NCBI GenBank assembly: GCA_019636095.1
Contig: JAHBYF010000009.1
Location: 86,106 to 150,105, forward strand
Direction of reading: 5' to 3'
Source of the DNA: Hyphomonadaceae bacterium
Lineage (GTDB): Bacteria; Pseudomonadota; Alphaproteobacteria; Caulobacterales; Aquidulcibacteraceae
Length of the DNA: 64,000 nt
In this document: positions 39,891 to 46,660 of the stretch, piece after piece
Layout of the letters: every line of letters starts with the position of its first letter
Numbering within the stretch: position 1 is the first letter of the stretch
Program-made: the position numbers and the translations under genes
Notes under the pieces: generated by a model
Told to the model about the DNA's origin: nothing
The model's database searches: none
Seen by the model: the letters and a program-made list of their open reading frames with translations, nothing else

Positions 39891-40477
39891 GGCGCCAATC
39901 TCTCATGGCGTGCCACGCCGAAATGACGCCGCCCGAACCAGCGTCCGACGCGCGTCGCATAGCGCTCGTAATCGTCGCCGTGCTTTTCGCGCAGCGCCTC
40001 TTCCTCGATGCGCACCTGCACGAGCGTCAGCGTCCAGGTCGCAGCGAGCACCGCTGCGGTCAGAATGTGCGGCGACCACACAAAGAGCGCGAGCGCGGTG
40101 CCCAGCATGCCGAGGAAGATCGGATTGCGCGACCAGGCGAAGAGCCCGCGCGCAACGAGGGGGCCTGGTCCCTCCTTCGGCACGCCGATGCGCCAGGAGG
40201 CGCCCATCTGGATTTGCGCGATAGCGACGATAAGAACCGACACGACGAAAAGCGCCGCCGCGGCCCAGCGCAGCGCCGGGCCGCCAGCCCAAGCGGGCGC
40301 GCCCAGATGGGTCTCGGCGCCGGGCGCGAACCAGGTCAGCGCCGCCGACATGAGGGCCGCCGCCACGGCGAGCTTCCAATGCCGTTCCGCCACAGTTTGG
40401 ATCGGCGCGTGCCGGCCAAAGCTGAAAGCTTTGACCCCACCTCGCCGGCCGACCTGCCGGACCCGAATGGCGGACAA
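39887..40477 (-). CDS. ICMT-family membrane methyltransferase (copy B, damaged start)
   Basis: 196 aa from a TTG; close paralogue of 21113-21742 with GASWRIGVPKEGPGPLVARG, FAWSRNPIFLGM and RIEEEALREKHGDDYERYA. The true start appears to be the ATG at 40526, which has a good ribosome site (GAGAGGGA), but that ATG is one base out of frame. Homology to the N-terminal helix of copy A (WLPLAALLAIII, next SAIRV) is in the gene frame upstream of the TTG. Removing one C from the CCC after the ATG would restore it. Either a recent frameshift or a sequencing error. Confidence 0.75.
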   Translation of the reverse strand: MSAIRVRQVGRRGGVKAFSFGRHAPIQTVAERHWKLAVAAALMSAALTWFAPGAETHLGAPAWAGGPALRWAAAALFVVSVLIVAIAQIQMGASWRIGVPKEGPGPLVARGLFAWSRNPIFLGMLGTALALFVWSPHILTAAVLAATWTLTLVQVRIEEEALREKHGDDYERYATRVGRWFGRRHFGVARHERLAP

Positions 40478-40557
40478 GATAATGATGGCGAGTAGAGCCG
40501 CGAGCGGCAGCCAGGGGAGCGGGCATGAAAAATCCCTCTCGAAATGCAGTGCCGAAT

Positions 40558-40588
40558 GAGCTACATCCTCCAGTGACTAGAGGATCAA
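40558..40588 (-). promoter_or_regulatory. MerR-type operator/promoter of the lspA-ATPase operon
   Basis: On the minus strand TTGATC and TAGCTC are separated by 19 bp and the spacer carries the dyad CTCTAGTCACTGGAG. It differs from the copy at 21056-21086 by few bases in the core. It drives the ICMT-lspA-methyltransferase operon and is controlled by the divergent MerR at 40595. Confidence 0.8.
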
Positions 40589-40594
40589 GTCAAA

Positions 40595-41011
40595 ATGCTA
40601 AGTATCGGAGAAGTTTCACGAAAAACTGGCCTCAAGGTCCCGACCATTCGGTTCTACGAACAGGAGGGACTGGTGCGGGCGCCGCCGCGCACTCAGAGCG
40701 GTCGCCGCCTCTATTCCGACAGCGACGTCCGCCGGCTCAGCTTTGTACGCCACGCCCGCTCGTTGGGGTTCGAACTACCCGACATCCGCTCCCTTTTAGA
40801 TCTCGCAGATCACCCGCTGCGTCCATGCGGCGACGCCGACCGGATCGCATCGAAGAACCTGGAGACAGTGCGTCAGCGCATCGAGCAATTGCGCGCGCTC
40901 GAACAGGAGCTTTCGCGCATGATCGTTGCGTGTGAAGGCGGCCCAGCGAGCGAGTGCCGGATTATCGAATCGCTAAGCGATCATGGTCTGTGCTCGCGCG
41001 ATCATGCCTAA
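40595..41011 (+). CDS. MerR-family metal-responsive regulator (copy B)
   Basis: 138 aa. IGEVSRKTGLKVPTIRFYEQ, then GRRLYSDSDVRRLSFVRHAR define the DNA-binding domain, almost the same as copy A at 20571. Ligand candidates: Cys in RPCGDADRI, ACEGGPASEC and HGLCSRDHA, a CadR/PbrR-like arrangement. It probably senses Pb, Cd or Zn and twists the promoter at 40558-40588 into an active form. The similarity of both regulators and both operators allows cross-talk between the two islands. Confidence 0.9.
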   Translation: MLSIGEVSRKTGLKVPTIRFYEQEGLVRAPPRTQSGRRLYSDSDVRRLSFVRHARSLGFELPDIRSLLDLADHPLRPCGDADRIASKNLETVRQRIEQLRALEQELSRMIVACEGGPASECRIIESLSDHGLCSRDHA

Positions 41012-41128
41012 GGCGTGCGCTGGCCAGGACAGTGGAGGTTGAAGGGCTCGCCTTCGGCGCGCCGAGCTCTTGCGCTTCGCGCTGAGTCGGGGCTGCCGTC
41101 GCAGCCAATTGGCCTGCGATCCCTGAGG

Positions 41129-41365
41129 CTACCGCCTCTTCCGCGACTTAGCTGCGGCATCCGGCGTAACGAGATCGACGTGCGAGACGCCGAGGGCCTG
41201 CGAGAGCTCATACAAAGTCACGATTGTCGGGTTGCGTTTACCCTGCTCCAGATCGCTGATGTACTGCTGGCTGAAACCGGATCGTTCTTCCACCTGCTCC
41301 TGAGTCAGCCTTTTCTCTCGTCTGATGCGTGCAAAGTTGCGCCCCACAAGCGCGCGCATATCCAT
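41129..41365 (-). CDS. XRE-family HTH regulator 1
   Basis: 78 aa, a single Cro/CI helix-turn-helix: IRREKRLTQEQVEERSGFSQ, QYISDLEQGKRNPTIVTL. It is a tandem paralogue of 41440-41679 (matching MD(M/V)RALVGRNF starts and GFSQQY(I/V)S). It reads away from the 24-bp operator-like repeat at 41397-41420. Probably an autoregulatory repressor. It lacks any sensor domain. Confidence 0.82.
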   Translation of the reverse strand: MDMRALVGRNFARIRREKRLTQEQVEERSGFSQQYISDLEQGKRNPTIVTLYELSQALGVSHVDLVTPDAAAKSRKRR

Positions 41366-41396
41366 GCAGCATGCCTCGCGCGCTACGCACTATAAT

Positions 41397-41420
41397 GTTA
41401 TCGACTATAGTATGTATTCG
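41397..41420. repeat. Operator-like 24-bp repeat, copy 1
   Basis: GTTATCGACTATAGTATG followed by TATTCG, including the palindrome ACTATAGT. It begins 32 bp from the XRE-1 start. The identical element with one mismatch lies 32 bp from the XRE-2 start at 41711. The ATG inside this copy opens a 13-codon frame only, the stub of a duplicated 114-aa gene start. Confidence 0.7.
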
Positions 41421-41439
41421 TGCTCGCTAGGCCGACCGA

Positions 41440-41679
41440 TTACTTGGACTTAAGCTCCCGAACGGCAATCTCGTCCATTGTCACCAAGTCTACAGCTAAG
41501 GCTCCCACGGCCTTTGCTAACCCAAACAATGTTTCGAGCTCAGGATTGCACTTTCCGTTCTCGAGCTCACTCACATATTGCTGCGAAAAACCTGCGCGTT
41601 CCTGGACATCCTCTTGAGTGAGGCCTGCCTTCTGTCGGAGTCGCCTAAAGTTGCGCCCAACCAGCGCACGCACGTCCAT
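41440..41679 (-). CDS. XRE-family HTH regulator 2
   Basis: 79 aa from ATG 41679 (frame open to 41700). The HTH is LRQKAGLTQEDVQERAGFSQ, QYVSELENGKCNPELETL. It is divergent from the unknown gene/fecI operon and shares with it the operator-like repeat at 41711-41734. Likely represses both its own promoter and the lasso signalling operon. It arose by tandem duplication with XRE-1. Confidence 0.82.
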   Translation of the reverse strand: MDVRALVGRNFRRLRQKAGLTQEDVQERAGFSQQYVSELENGKCNPELETLFGLAKAVGALAVDLVTMDEIAVRELKSK

Positions 41680-41710
41680 GGCGAAAGCGTGACGCGCCAC
41701 ATACTTTGAT

Positions 41711-41734
41711 GTTATCGTCTATAGTATGTATTCG
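41711..41734. promoter_or_regulatory. Operator-like 24-bp repeat, copy 2 (divergent promoter)
   Basis: GTTATCGTCTATAGTATG followed by TATTCG; one mismatch with copy 1 at 41397. The start codon of the 114-aa gene (41726) lies inside it, so a repressor bound here would block that operon. It lies between the two divergent genes, as expected for XRE autoregulation. Confidence 0.65.
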
Positions 41735-42070
41735 ACGCGAGCCGACGTCTGCGATCAGCTCAAGTTTACAGAGCAACAGGTGAAACTTGTGACGTCGCTT
41801 GATGCGTTTGGGTTGCGTCCGCTTGCCTCGGTCTGCTCGGATCGAGGGAAGCACACAGATGTCGCGCTCATAGATGACGGAGGCCGGTCCATCCTCCTGC
41901 GGTTCATCGCCAAGGCGCCAAGCGCCTCCTCGGAATTGACTACAATTCTCTGCCAGGGGCCATTCGAAGCGGCGTTCTTTGTGGACGGCGATGGTATCCT
42001 ATTCGACCACAAGTGTGCACCCATATGCGGGGACGCGGCGAGGGCAATCGCATTGCGGGGCGCTGCTTAA
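41726..42070 (+). CDS. Unknown 114-aa protein heading the fecI operon
   Basis: No family recognised. Predicted soluble and mixed alpha/beta, with FTEQQVKLVTSLDAFGLRPL at the N-terminus and four Cys (VCDQL, VCSDR, LCQGP, and KCAPICG contributing two more, so five in all). It ends one base before the fecI start codon, so translation is very likely coupled. Being first in the sigma-factor/anti-sigma/receptor operon makes it a candidate regulator or immunity-type accessory for the lasso system. The ATG lies in the operator repeat. Confidence 0.6.
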   Translation: MYSTRADVCDQLKFTEQQVKLVTSLDAFGLRPLASVCSDRGKHTDVALIDDGGRSILLRFIAKAPSASSELTTILCQGPFEAAFFVDGDGILFDHKCAPICGDAARAIALRGAA

Positions 42071-42071
42071 C

Positions 42072-42590
42072 GTGACGCCTCCGCCCGATCTTGTTCGTTT
42101 CTTCCGCGCGGAGTCTTTAGGACTTCGGCGCTTTCTACGTTCATTTGGGCGAGTTGTGTCGCCAGACGACATTGCGCAAGACGCCTTCCTGAAGCTCTGC
42201 GCGGTGGACGCCAGACAGATCGTTTCGCCACGCGCCTTTTTATTCCAGACGGCCAAAAATATGGCGGTGGATGCGCTTCGAAGGCACAAGGCCGCGCCCT
42301 ATCGCGCCGTCGCGAGCATTGATCTTGTGCCGGCTGCTGCTAACGCGCCCAGCCCCGAGGATCATTGCATTGCCGCTGAAGAGGCGGCAGCCCTGCGCGC
42401 GGCGATCGCCGCGCTGCCAGAACTTGAGCGCAAGGCGCTGCTGATGCGCCGCGTTCAGCTCTTGCCACCTGCCGAGGTCGCTAAGGCGCTCGGCGTGAGC
42501 GAGCGTCAGGTGCAGCGGCTCGTCTTGAAGGCCATCGCCTTTTGTCACGCCAGGCTCACCGCCGCTGACGGCGGCGCTTCGGCGCCCTAA
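42072..42590 (+). CDS. fecI: FecI-type ECF sigma factor
   Basis: 172 aa, GTG start one base after the preceding stop. Region 2 (DDIAQDAFLKLCAVD, FLFQTAKNMAVDALRRHK) and region 4 (ALPELERKALLMRRVQLLPP, EVAKALGVSERQVQRLVLKA) are complete. It should be held by FecR (next gene) and released when the TonB receptor at 43665 binds its ligand. Expected targets are the receptor/isopeptidase operon and possibly the lasso precursor promoter. Confidence 0.9.
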   Translation: MTPPPDLVRFFRAESLGLRRFLRSFGRVVSPDDIAQDAFLKLCAVDARQIVSPRAFLFQTAKNMAVDALRRHKAAPYRAVASIDLVPAAANAPSPEDHCIAAEEAAALRAAIAALPELERKALLMRRVQLLPPAEVAKALGVSERQVQRLVLKAIAFCHARLTAADGGASAP

Positions 42591-42602
42591 GACAGTACGC
42601 CC

Positions 42603-43571
42603 ATGGCCCACCGCGAGCCAACCCAGGCCGAATTGGAGGCCGCGCACTGGCTCGTGGTCTTGGACGAGCCCCGCGTCAGCCGCCAAGACATCGACGCGTT
42701 CCAGGCTTGGCTTGCCGCTGACGAAACCCACAAGCGCGCCTATGACGCGGTCTCGGCAACCGCCGACAAGATCGATGCCGTCCTGGCGAAAGAACCACTC
42801 GGCCAGGTTCGCTATCGGAGGACACGGGTCCCAGTTCGGCCGATCGCGATCGCCGCGGTCTCGGCAGCGGCCGCTCTCGCCTTGTTCGTCATCTCACCGC
42901 TCAGCCCGCTTCGGGACGAGCCGGGCGCGCTCTATGCCACGGCGCCGGAACAGGAGCGCCTAGTGCGGTTAAGCGACGGCACCACGATCGAAATGGCGCC
43001 TGGCGCGCGGTTGCGGGCCAGTCTTCAGGGCGATGAACGCCGCGTGCGGTTCGAAGAAGGCGTGGCGCTTTTTAATGTTGCGCACGACGCCTCGCGGCCC
43101 TTCGTCGTGATAACCAAGTTCGGGGAGATCCGCGTGCTCGGCACCTCGTTCGTCGTGCGGCTGGGGCCGGATGCGGCCATTGCCACGGTGCTGAGCGGAC
43201 GCGTCGAAGCACGGCGTGAGATGCTGTTCTCACCTGACAACAGCGTGGCGGCTTCGGCAGATCAGGAGATCGAGCTGGCCGGTGGCGCTCCAACCGTTTC
43301 AGTTCTGGAGCGGGACGCCCTGGATCGCCGGCTGGTGTGGCGCGAGCGCATGGTGGCGCTGGACGGCCAATCCTTGCGCGAAGCAGCGGCTGAAGTGACG
43401 CGCTTTTCGGGCGTTCGCTTCGCGTTCGCGGACACCGCGACCGCGCAAGTGCGTCTCGCGGGATACGTGGCGGGGGACGACGTTGAGGCGTTTCTCGTAT
43501 TGTTGGAAAACAATGTCGGGATCAGCGCCGATCGCCGGGCCGATGGCGTCATAGTGCTGCGCAGCGACTGA
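42603..43571 (+). CDS. fecR: FecR-type anti-sigma regulator
   Basis: 322 aa. N-terminal cytosolic part (ELEAAHWLVVLDEPRVSRQD, FQAWLAADETHKRAYD) binds the sigma factor; one membrane helix at about 78-97 (PIAIAAVSAAAALALFVI); then the periplasmic FecR domain (LSDGTTIEMAPGARL, EGVALFNVAHDASRPFVV, VLGTSFVVR). A C-terminal STN-like segment (VRLAGYVAGDDVEAFLVLLE) should contact the receptor. It lies 12 nt after fecI. Confidence 0.9.
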   Translation: MAHREPTQAELEAAHWLVVLDEPRVSRQDIDAFQAWLAADETHKRAYDAVSATADKIDAVLAKEPLGQVRYRRTRVPVRPIAIAAVSAAAALALFVISPLSPLRDEPGALYATAPEQERLVRLSDGTTIEMAPGARLRASLQGDERRVRFEEGVALFNVAHDASRPFVVITKFGEIRVLGTSFVVRLGPDAAIATVLSGRVEARREMLFSPDNSVAASADQEIELAGGAPTVSVLERDALDRRLVWRERMVALDGQSLREAAAEVTRFSGVRFAFADTATAQVRLAGYVAGDDVEAFLVLLENNVGISADRRADGVIVLRSD

Positions 43572-43664
43572 GCGCGAGAAAAACTCCCGGTCGTTGTCGT
43601 TTTTGCCAAGGCCGTTCGTCTCCCCTTCTTGAAGACCGAGCATGCGGTCCAAGGGGAGGTGAGC

Positions 43665-46658
43665 TTGACCAAAACCGTCAAGCGCGCGGAGCGCGTTTCG
43701 CACTGGGTCGCCGGGCTGTTGTTGGGCGTGTCGCCGTTGGCGTTTGCGGCTGACGCACGCGCTCAGACCAACGGCGCTTCGGTCTCCGAGGAAACTCGGA
43801 TTGAATACGACATCCCCGCTCAGCCGCTCTCAAGCGCGTTGGCGTTATACGCGCAACAATCCGGGCTAAGTACGCTTGTCCCAACAGATCGCCTTGCGGG
43901 CCAATTCGCGCCCGCCGTACGTGGTCGATTCACGCGTGAAGAAGCGCTGTCGCGATTACTTTACGGGTCGAATTTGCGGGGGGAACTTACACCCGCAAAT
44001 ACGCTTGCGCTGGAGCAAGATCAGAGCCCCCAGCTCGACAGCGCGAACGCTGAGACGCGCGTTCGCGCCGAAGCGACCACCGGCGCCGAGGCGGACGAGG
44101 AAATCGTAGTCACCGGGACCCGTATCCGCGGTACGGCCCCTGTCGGATCTAATGTAGTCACGATCGACCGGGCCGAGATTGAACAAAGCGGCCTCTCCAC
44201 CACTGAAGAACTGATGCGGACTTTACCACAGGTGTTCAACGGTGGATTCGCTCAGCACATCTCTTTCCAGAATGGCAATATCGGCGGGGGTTCTGGTCTC
44301 AATCTGCGCGGACTAGGCGCGGATGCGACACTGACTCTGGTCAACGGTCGGCGTCTTCCGGTCATGGGCCTGCGCGGCAACTTCACTGACATATCGAGCA
44401 TTCCCGCGAGCGCCATCGAACGGATTGAGGTATTGCCCGACGCCGCGTCGGCGATCTACGGCAGCGACGCCGTCGGCGGCGTCGTCAATTTTATTCTACG
44501 GCGCGATTTTGAAGGTTTCGAATTGGGCGCCCGGTTAGGGGCAGTCACTGACGGCGACCTGGAAGAGATGCGCATTAGCGCAGCTGCGGGCCGACATTTT
44601 GGTCCCTTGCGCCTTTTTGGCGCTTACGAATTTTTCGATCGGACCGCGCTTCAAACCGAAGACCGGGACTACCTAGCTGACAGCGACCTCCGCGCGCTGG
44701 GAGGCGCCAATTTTGACTCGCTGCGGGGCAATCCCACGACATTGATCGTAAGCGGGCTCGGCAACTTTGCTGTGCCGTTCGGGCAAGACGGGCGAAATAT
44801 CCGCCAGACCGACCTGATCGCCGGCCTGGTCAATACAGCCAACACAAATGAAGGCCTCGACGCCCTTCCGGAAATTGAGCAGCACGCCGTCGTGTTGAGC
44901 GCCCAACTCGACCTTTCGCCCAACATGCTGATCTTCGCCGATGGCCGCTATGCGTCGCGTAGTTTTCTGTCAGCGAACGCACACACCACACAGCGCATCA
45001 CCATCCCCGCTAGCAACGCGTTCAGAGCGCGCAACAATCTCTTTCCTGGCCGCACTGTCCAGGCCGACTACGACTTCTATCGCGACCTCGGCCCCCGTCT
45101 GGAAGATGGTGAAACAACAACGCTCGACTTGGCCGCCGGACTGCGCTGGGACTTGAGCGAGGCGTGGCGCCTTGAGCCGCAATTGGCCTATGGGCGCATC
45201 GCCAGCGATCACACCAGACGCAACTTAATCAACATGCCGGCGCTCACCGCCGCGCTCGCCAGCAACGATCCCAACATCGCCTTTAACCCGTTCGGCGACG
45301 GCGCCTTCACCAATCCGGCAACCATCGCGTCGATCCGTGGCTTTGGCCACAGCGACCTTTTGTCGGAAACCTGGAGCGTGTCCCTAAAAGCCGACGGGCC
45401 GATCTTTTCCTTGCCCGCGGGCGATGTTCGCTTGGCGTTGGGGGGCGACTATCGCCACGAATTTTTCGAGATCAGCGAAGTCAGCTTCACGACCACCGCC
45501 GCGCCGACGCCGTCGACATCGAGCAAGAACGACCGCAACGTCGAGGCCGCGTTCGCTGAAGTGTTGATCCCTCTCTTCGGTCCAGGATTGGCTCCGCCGA
45601 TCGGCGAGCGCGTCGACCTTTCGCTGGCTGGACGATACGAGCGCTACAGCGACTTCGGCGAGACGTTCAATCCAAAGCTCGGCCTTCGTTGGGACCTTTC
45701 GGATGCGCTGAGCTTGCGCGCCTCCTACGGCCAGTCTTTCCGCGCCCCCAACCTCTCTGATCTGGATCCAGATGGCACGCTGGCGCGCCGGCAAGTGCGC
45801 GGTCTCAACATCACAGATGCAGGCGCCCCCAGCGGACGCAGCAACATCATCTTGGTGCTTGGCGCTAATCCCGACCTGCAAGAGCAACGCGCTGAAAGCT
45901 GGTCGGCGGGCGTAACCTACGCACCGCCCGCCTCGGGCTTTCGCGCCGACCTCAATTACTTCGACGTCCGGTTCTCCGATCGCATCGCCAGCATCACCAA
46001 TATCGCAGGGGCGCTCAATCCCGCGTCCGAGTTTGCGTCACTGATCGATCGCAGCCCCGATCCATCCGAGATCGCTACGCTTCTTGCCGAAGCCCAGGCG
46101 CTTGGCACCAGTGGTGGCTTTAGCGCAAGCGATATCACCGTCATCGTCGATGCGCGTTCCACCAATCTGGCGCGTACAGACGTGCGCGGCTTGGATTTGG
46201 CCGTGTCGTATAGATCAGACATCGGTGCTGGTGAACTCACGCTACGGGCGGATGCCACCTACCTGATTGACTTTCTGCGCGCAGCTTCCCCACTCGCAAA
46301 CGCGGTCAATGTCGTGGACACAGTCGGCAACCCGGTGGACCTCAAGGCGCGCCTGGGCGCGACCTATGACATCGGCCGTTTTAACGCCTCGGCCTTCGTC
46401 AACTACACCGACGAGTTTGCCGACAATCTGAGCACGCCCTCCCGCGCGGTCGATGCCTGGACCACGATTGACTTGCACCTGGGATGGCGGTTTGGCCCGT
46501 CCGATAGCGACCGCGGTCCTGAACTGTCACTCTCGGTTGTCAACGCGTTCGACGAGGATCCGCCCTTCGTCAACAACGCAGCGGGCGTAGGCTACGATCC
46601 GAGCAACGCCGATCCTCTTGGCCGTTTCGTCGCCGTTGAGCTGCGGACCCGCTTCTAG
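43665..46658 (+). CDS. FecA-like TonB-dependent receptor with STN signalling domain
   Basis: About 997 aa. After the signal peptide (WVAGLLLGVSPLAFAADARAQ) an STN domain (EYDIPAQPLSSALALYAQQS) allows signalling to FecR. The plug begins EEIVVTGTRIRG; the beta barrel ends in the terminal aromatic (VAVELRTRF). Context with isopeptidase identifies it as the probable lasso-peptide receptor/importer. TTG at 43665 has AGGGGAGG five bases upstream; GTG 43659 and TTG 43629 are alternatives, so the exact N-terminus is uncertain. Confidence 0.9.
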   Translation: MTKTVKRAERVSHWVAGLLLGVSPLAFAADARAQTNGASVSEETRIEYDIPAQPLSSALALYAQQSGLSTLVPTDRLAGQFAPAVRGRFTREEALSRLLYGSNLRGELTPANTLALEQDQSPQLDSANAETRVRAEATTGAEADEEIVVTGTRIRGTAPVGSNVVTIDRAEIEQSGLSTTEELMRTLPQVFNGGFAQHISFQNGNIGGGSGLNLRGLGADATLTLVNGRRLPVMGLRGNFTDISSIPASAIERIEVLPDAASAIYGSDAVGGVVNFILRRDFEGFELGARLGAVTDGDLEEMRISAAAGRHFGPLRLFGAYEFFDRTALQTEDRDYLADSDLRALGGANFDSLRGNPTTLIVSGLGNFAVPFGQDGRNIRQTDLIAGLVNTANTNEGLDALPEIEQHAVVLSAQLDLSPNMLIFADGRYASRSFLSANAHTTQRITIPASNAFRARNNLFPGRTVQADYDFYRDLGPRLEDGETTTLDLAAGLRWDLSEAWRLEPQLAYGRIASDHTRRNLINMPALTAALASNDPNIAFNPFGDGAFTNPATIASIRGFGHSDLLSETWSVSLKADGPIFSLPAGDVRLALGGDYRHEFFEISEVSFTTTAAPTPSTSSKNDRNVEAAFAEVLIPLFGPGLAPPIGERVDLSLAGRYERYSDFGETFNPKLGLRWDLSDALSLRASYGQSFRAPNLSDLDPDGTLARRQVRGLNITDAGAPSGRSNIILVLGANPDLQEQRAESWSAGVTYAPPASGFRADLNYFDVRFSDRIASITNIAGALNPASEFASLIDRSPDPSEIATLLAEAQALGTSGGFSASDITVIVDARSTNLARTDVRGLDLAVSYRSDIGAGELTLRADATYLIDFLRAASPLANAVNVVDTVGNPVDLKARLGATYDIGRFNASAFVNYTDEFADNLSTPSRAVDAWTTIDLHLGWRFGPSDSDRGPELSLSVVNAFDEDPPFVNNAAGVGYDPSNADPLGRFVAVELRTRF

Positions 46659-46660
46659 CC

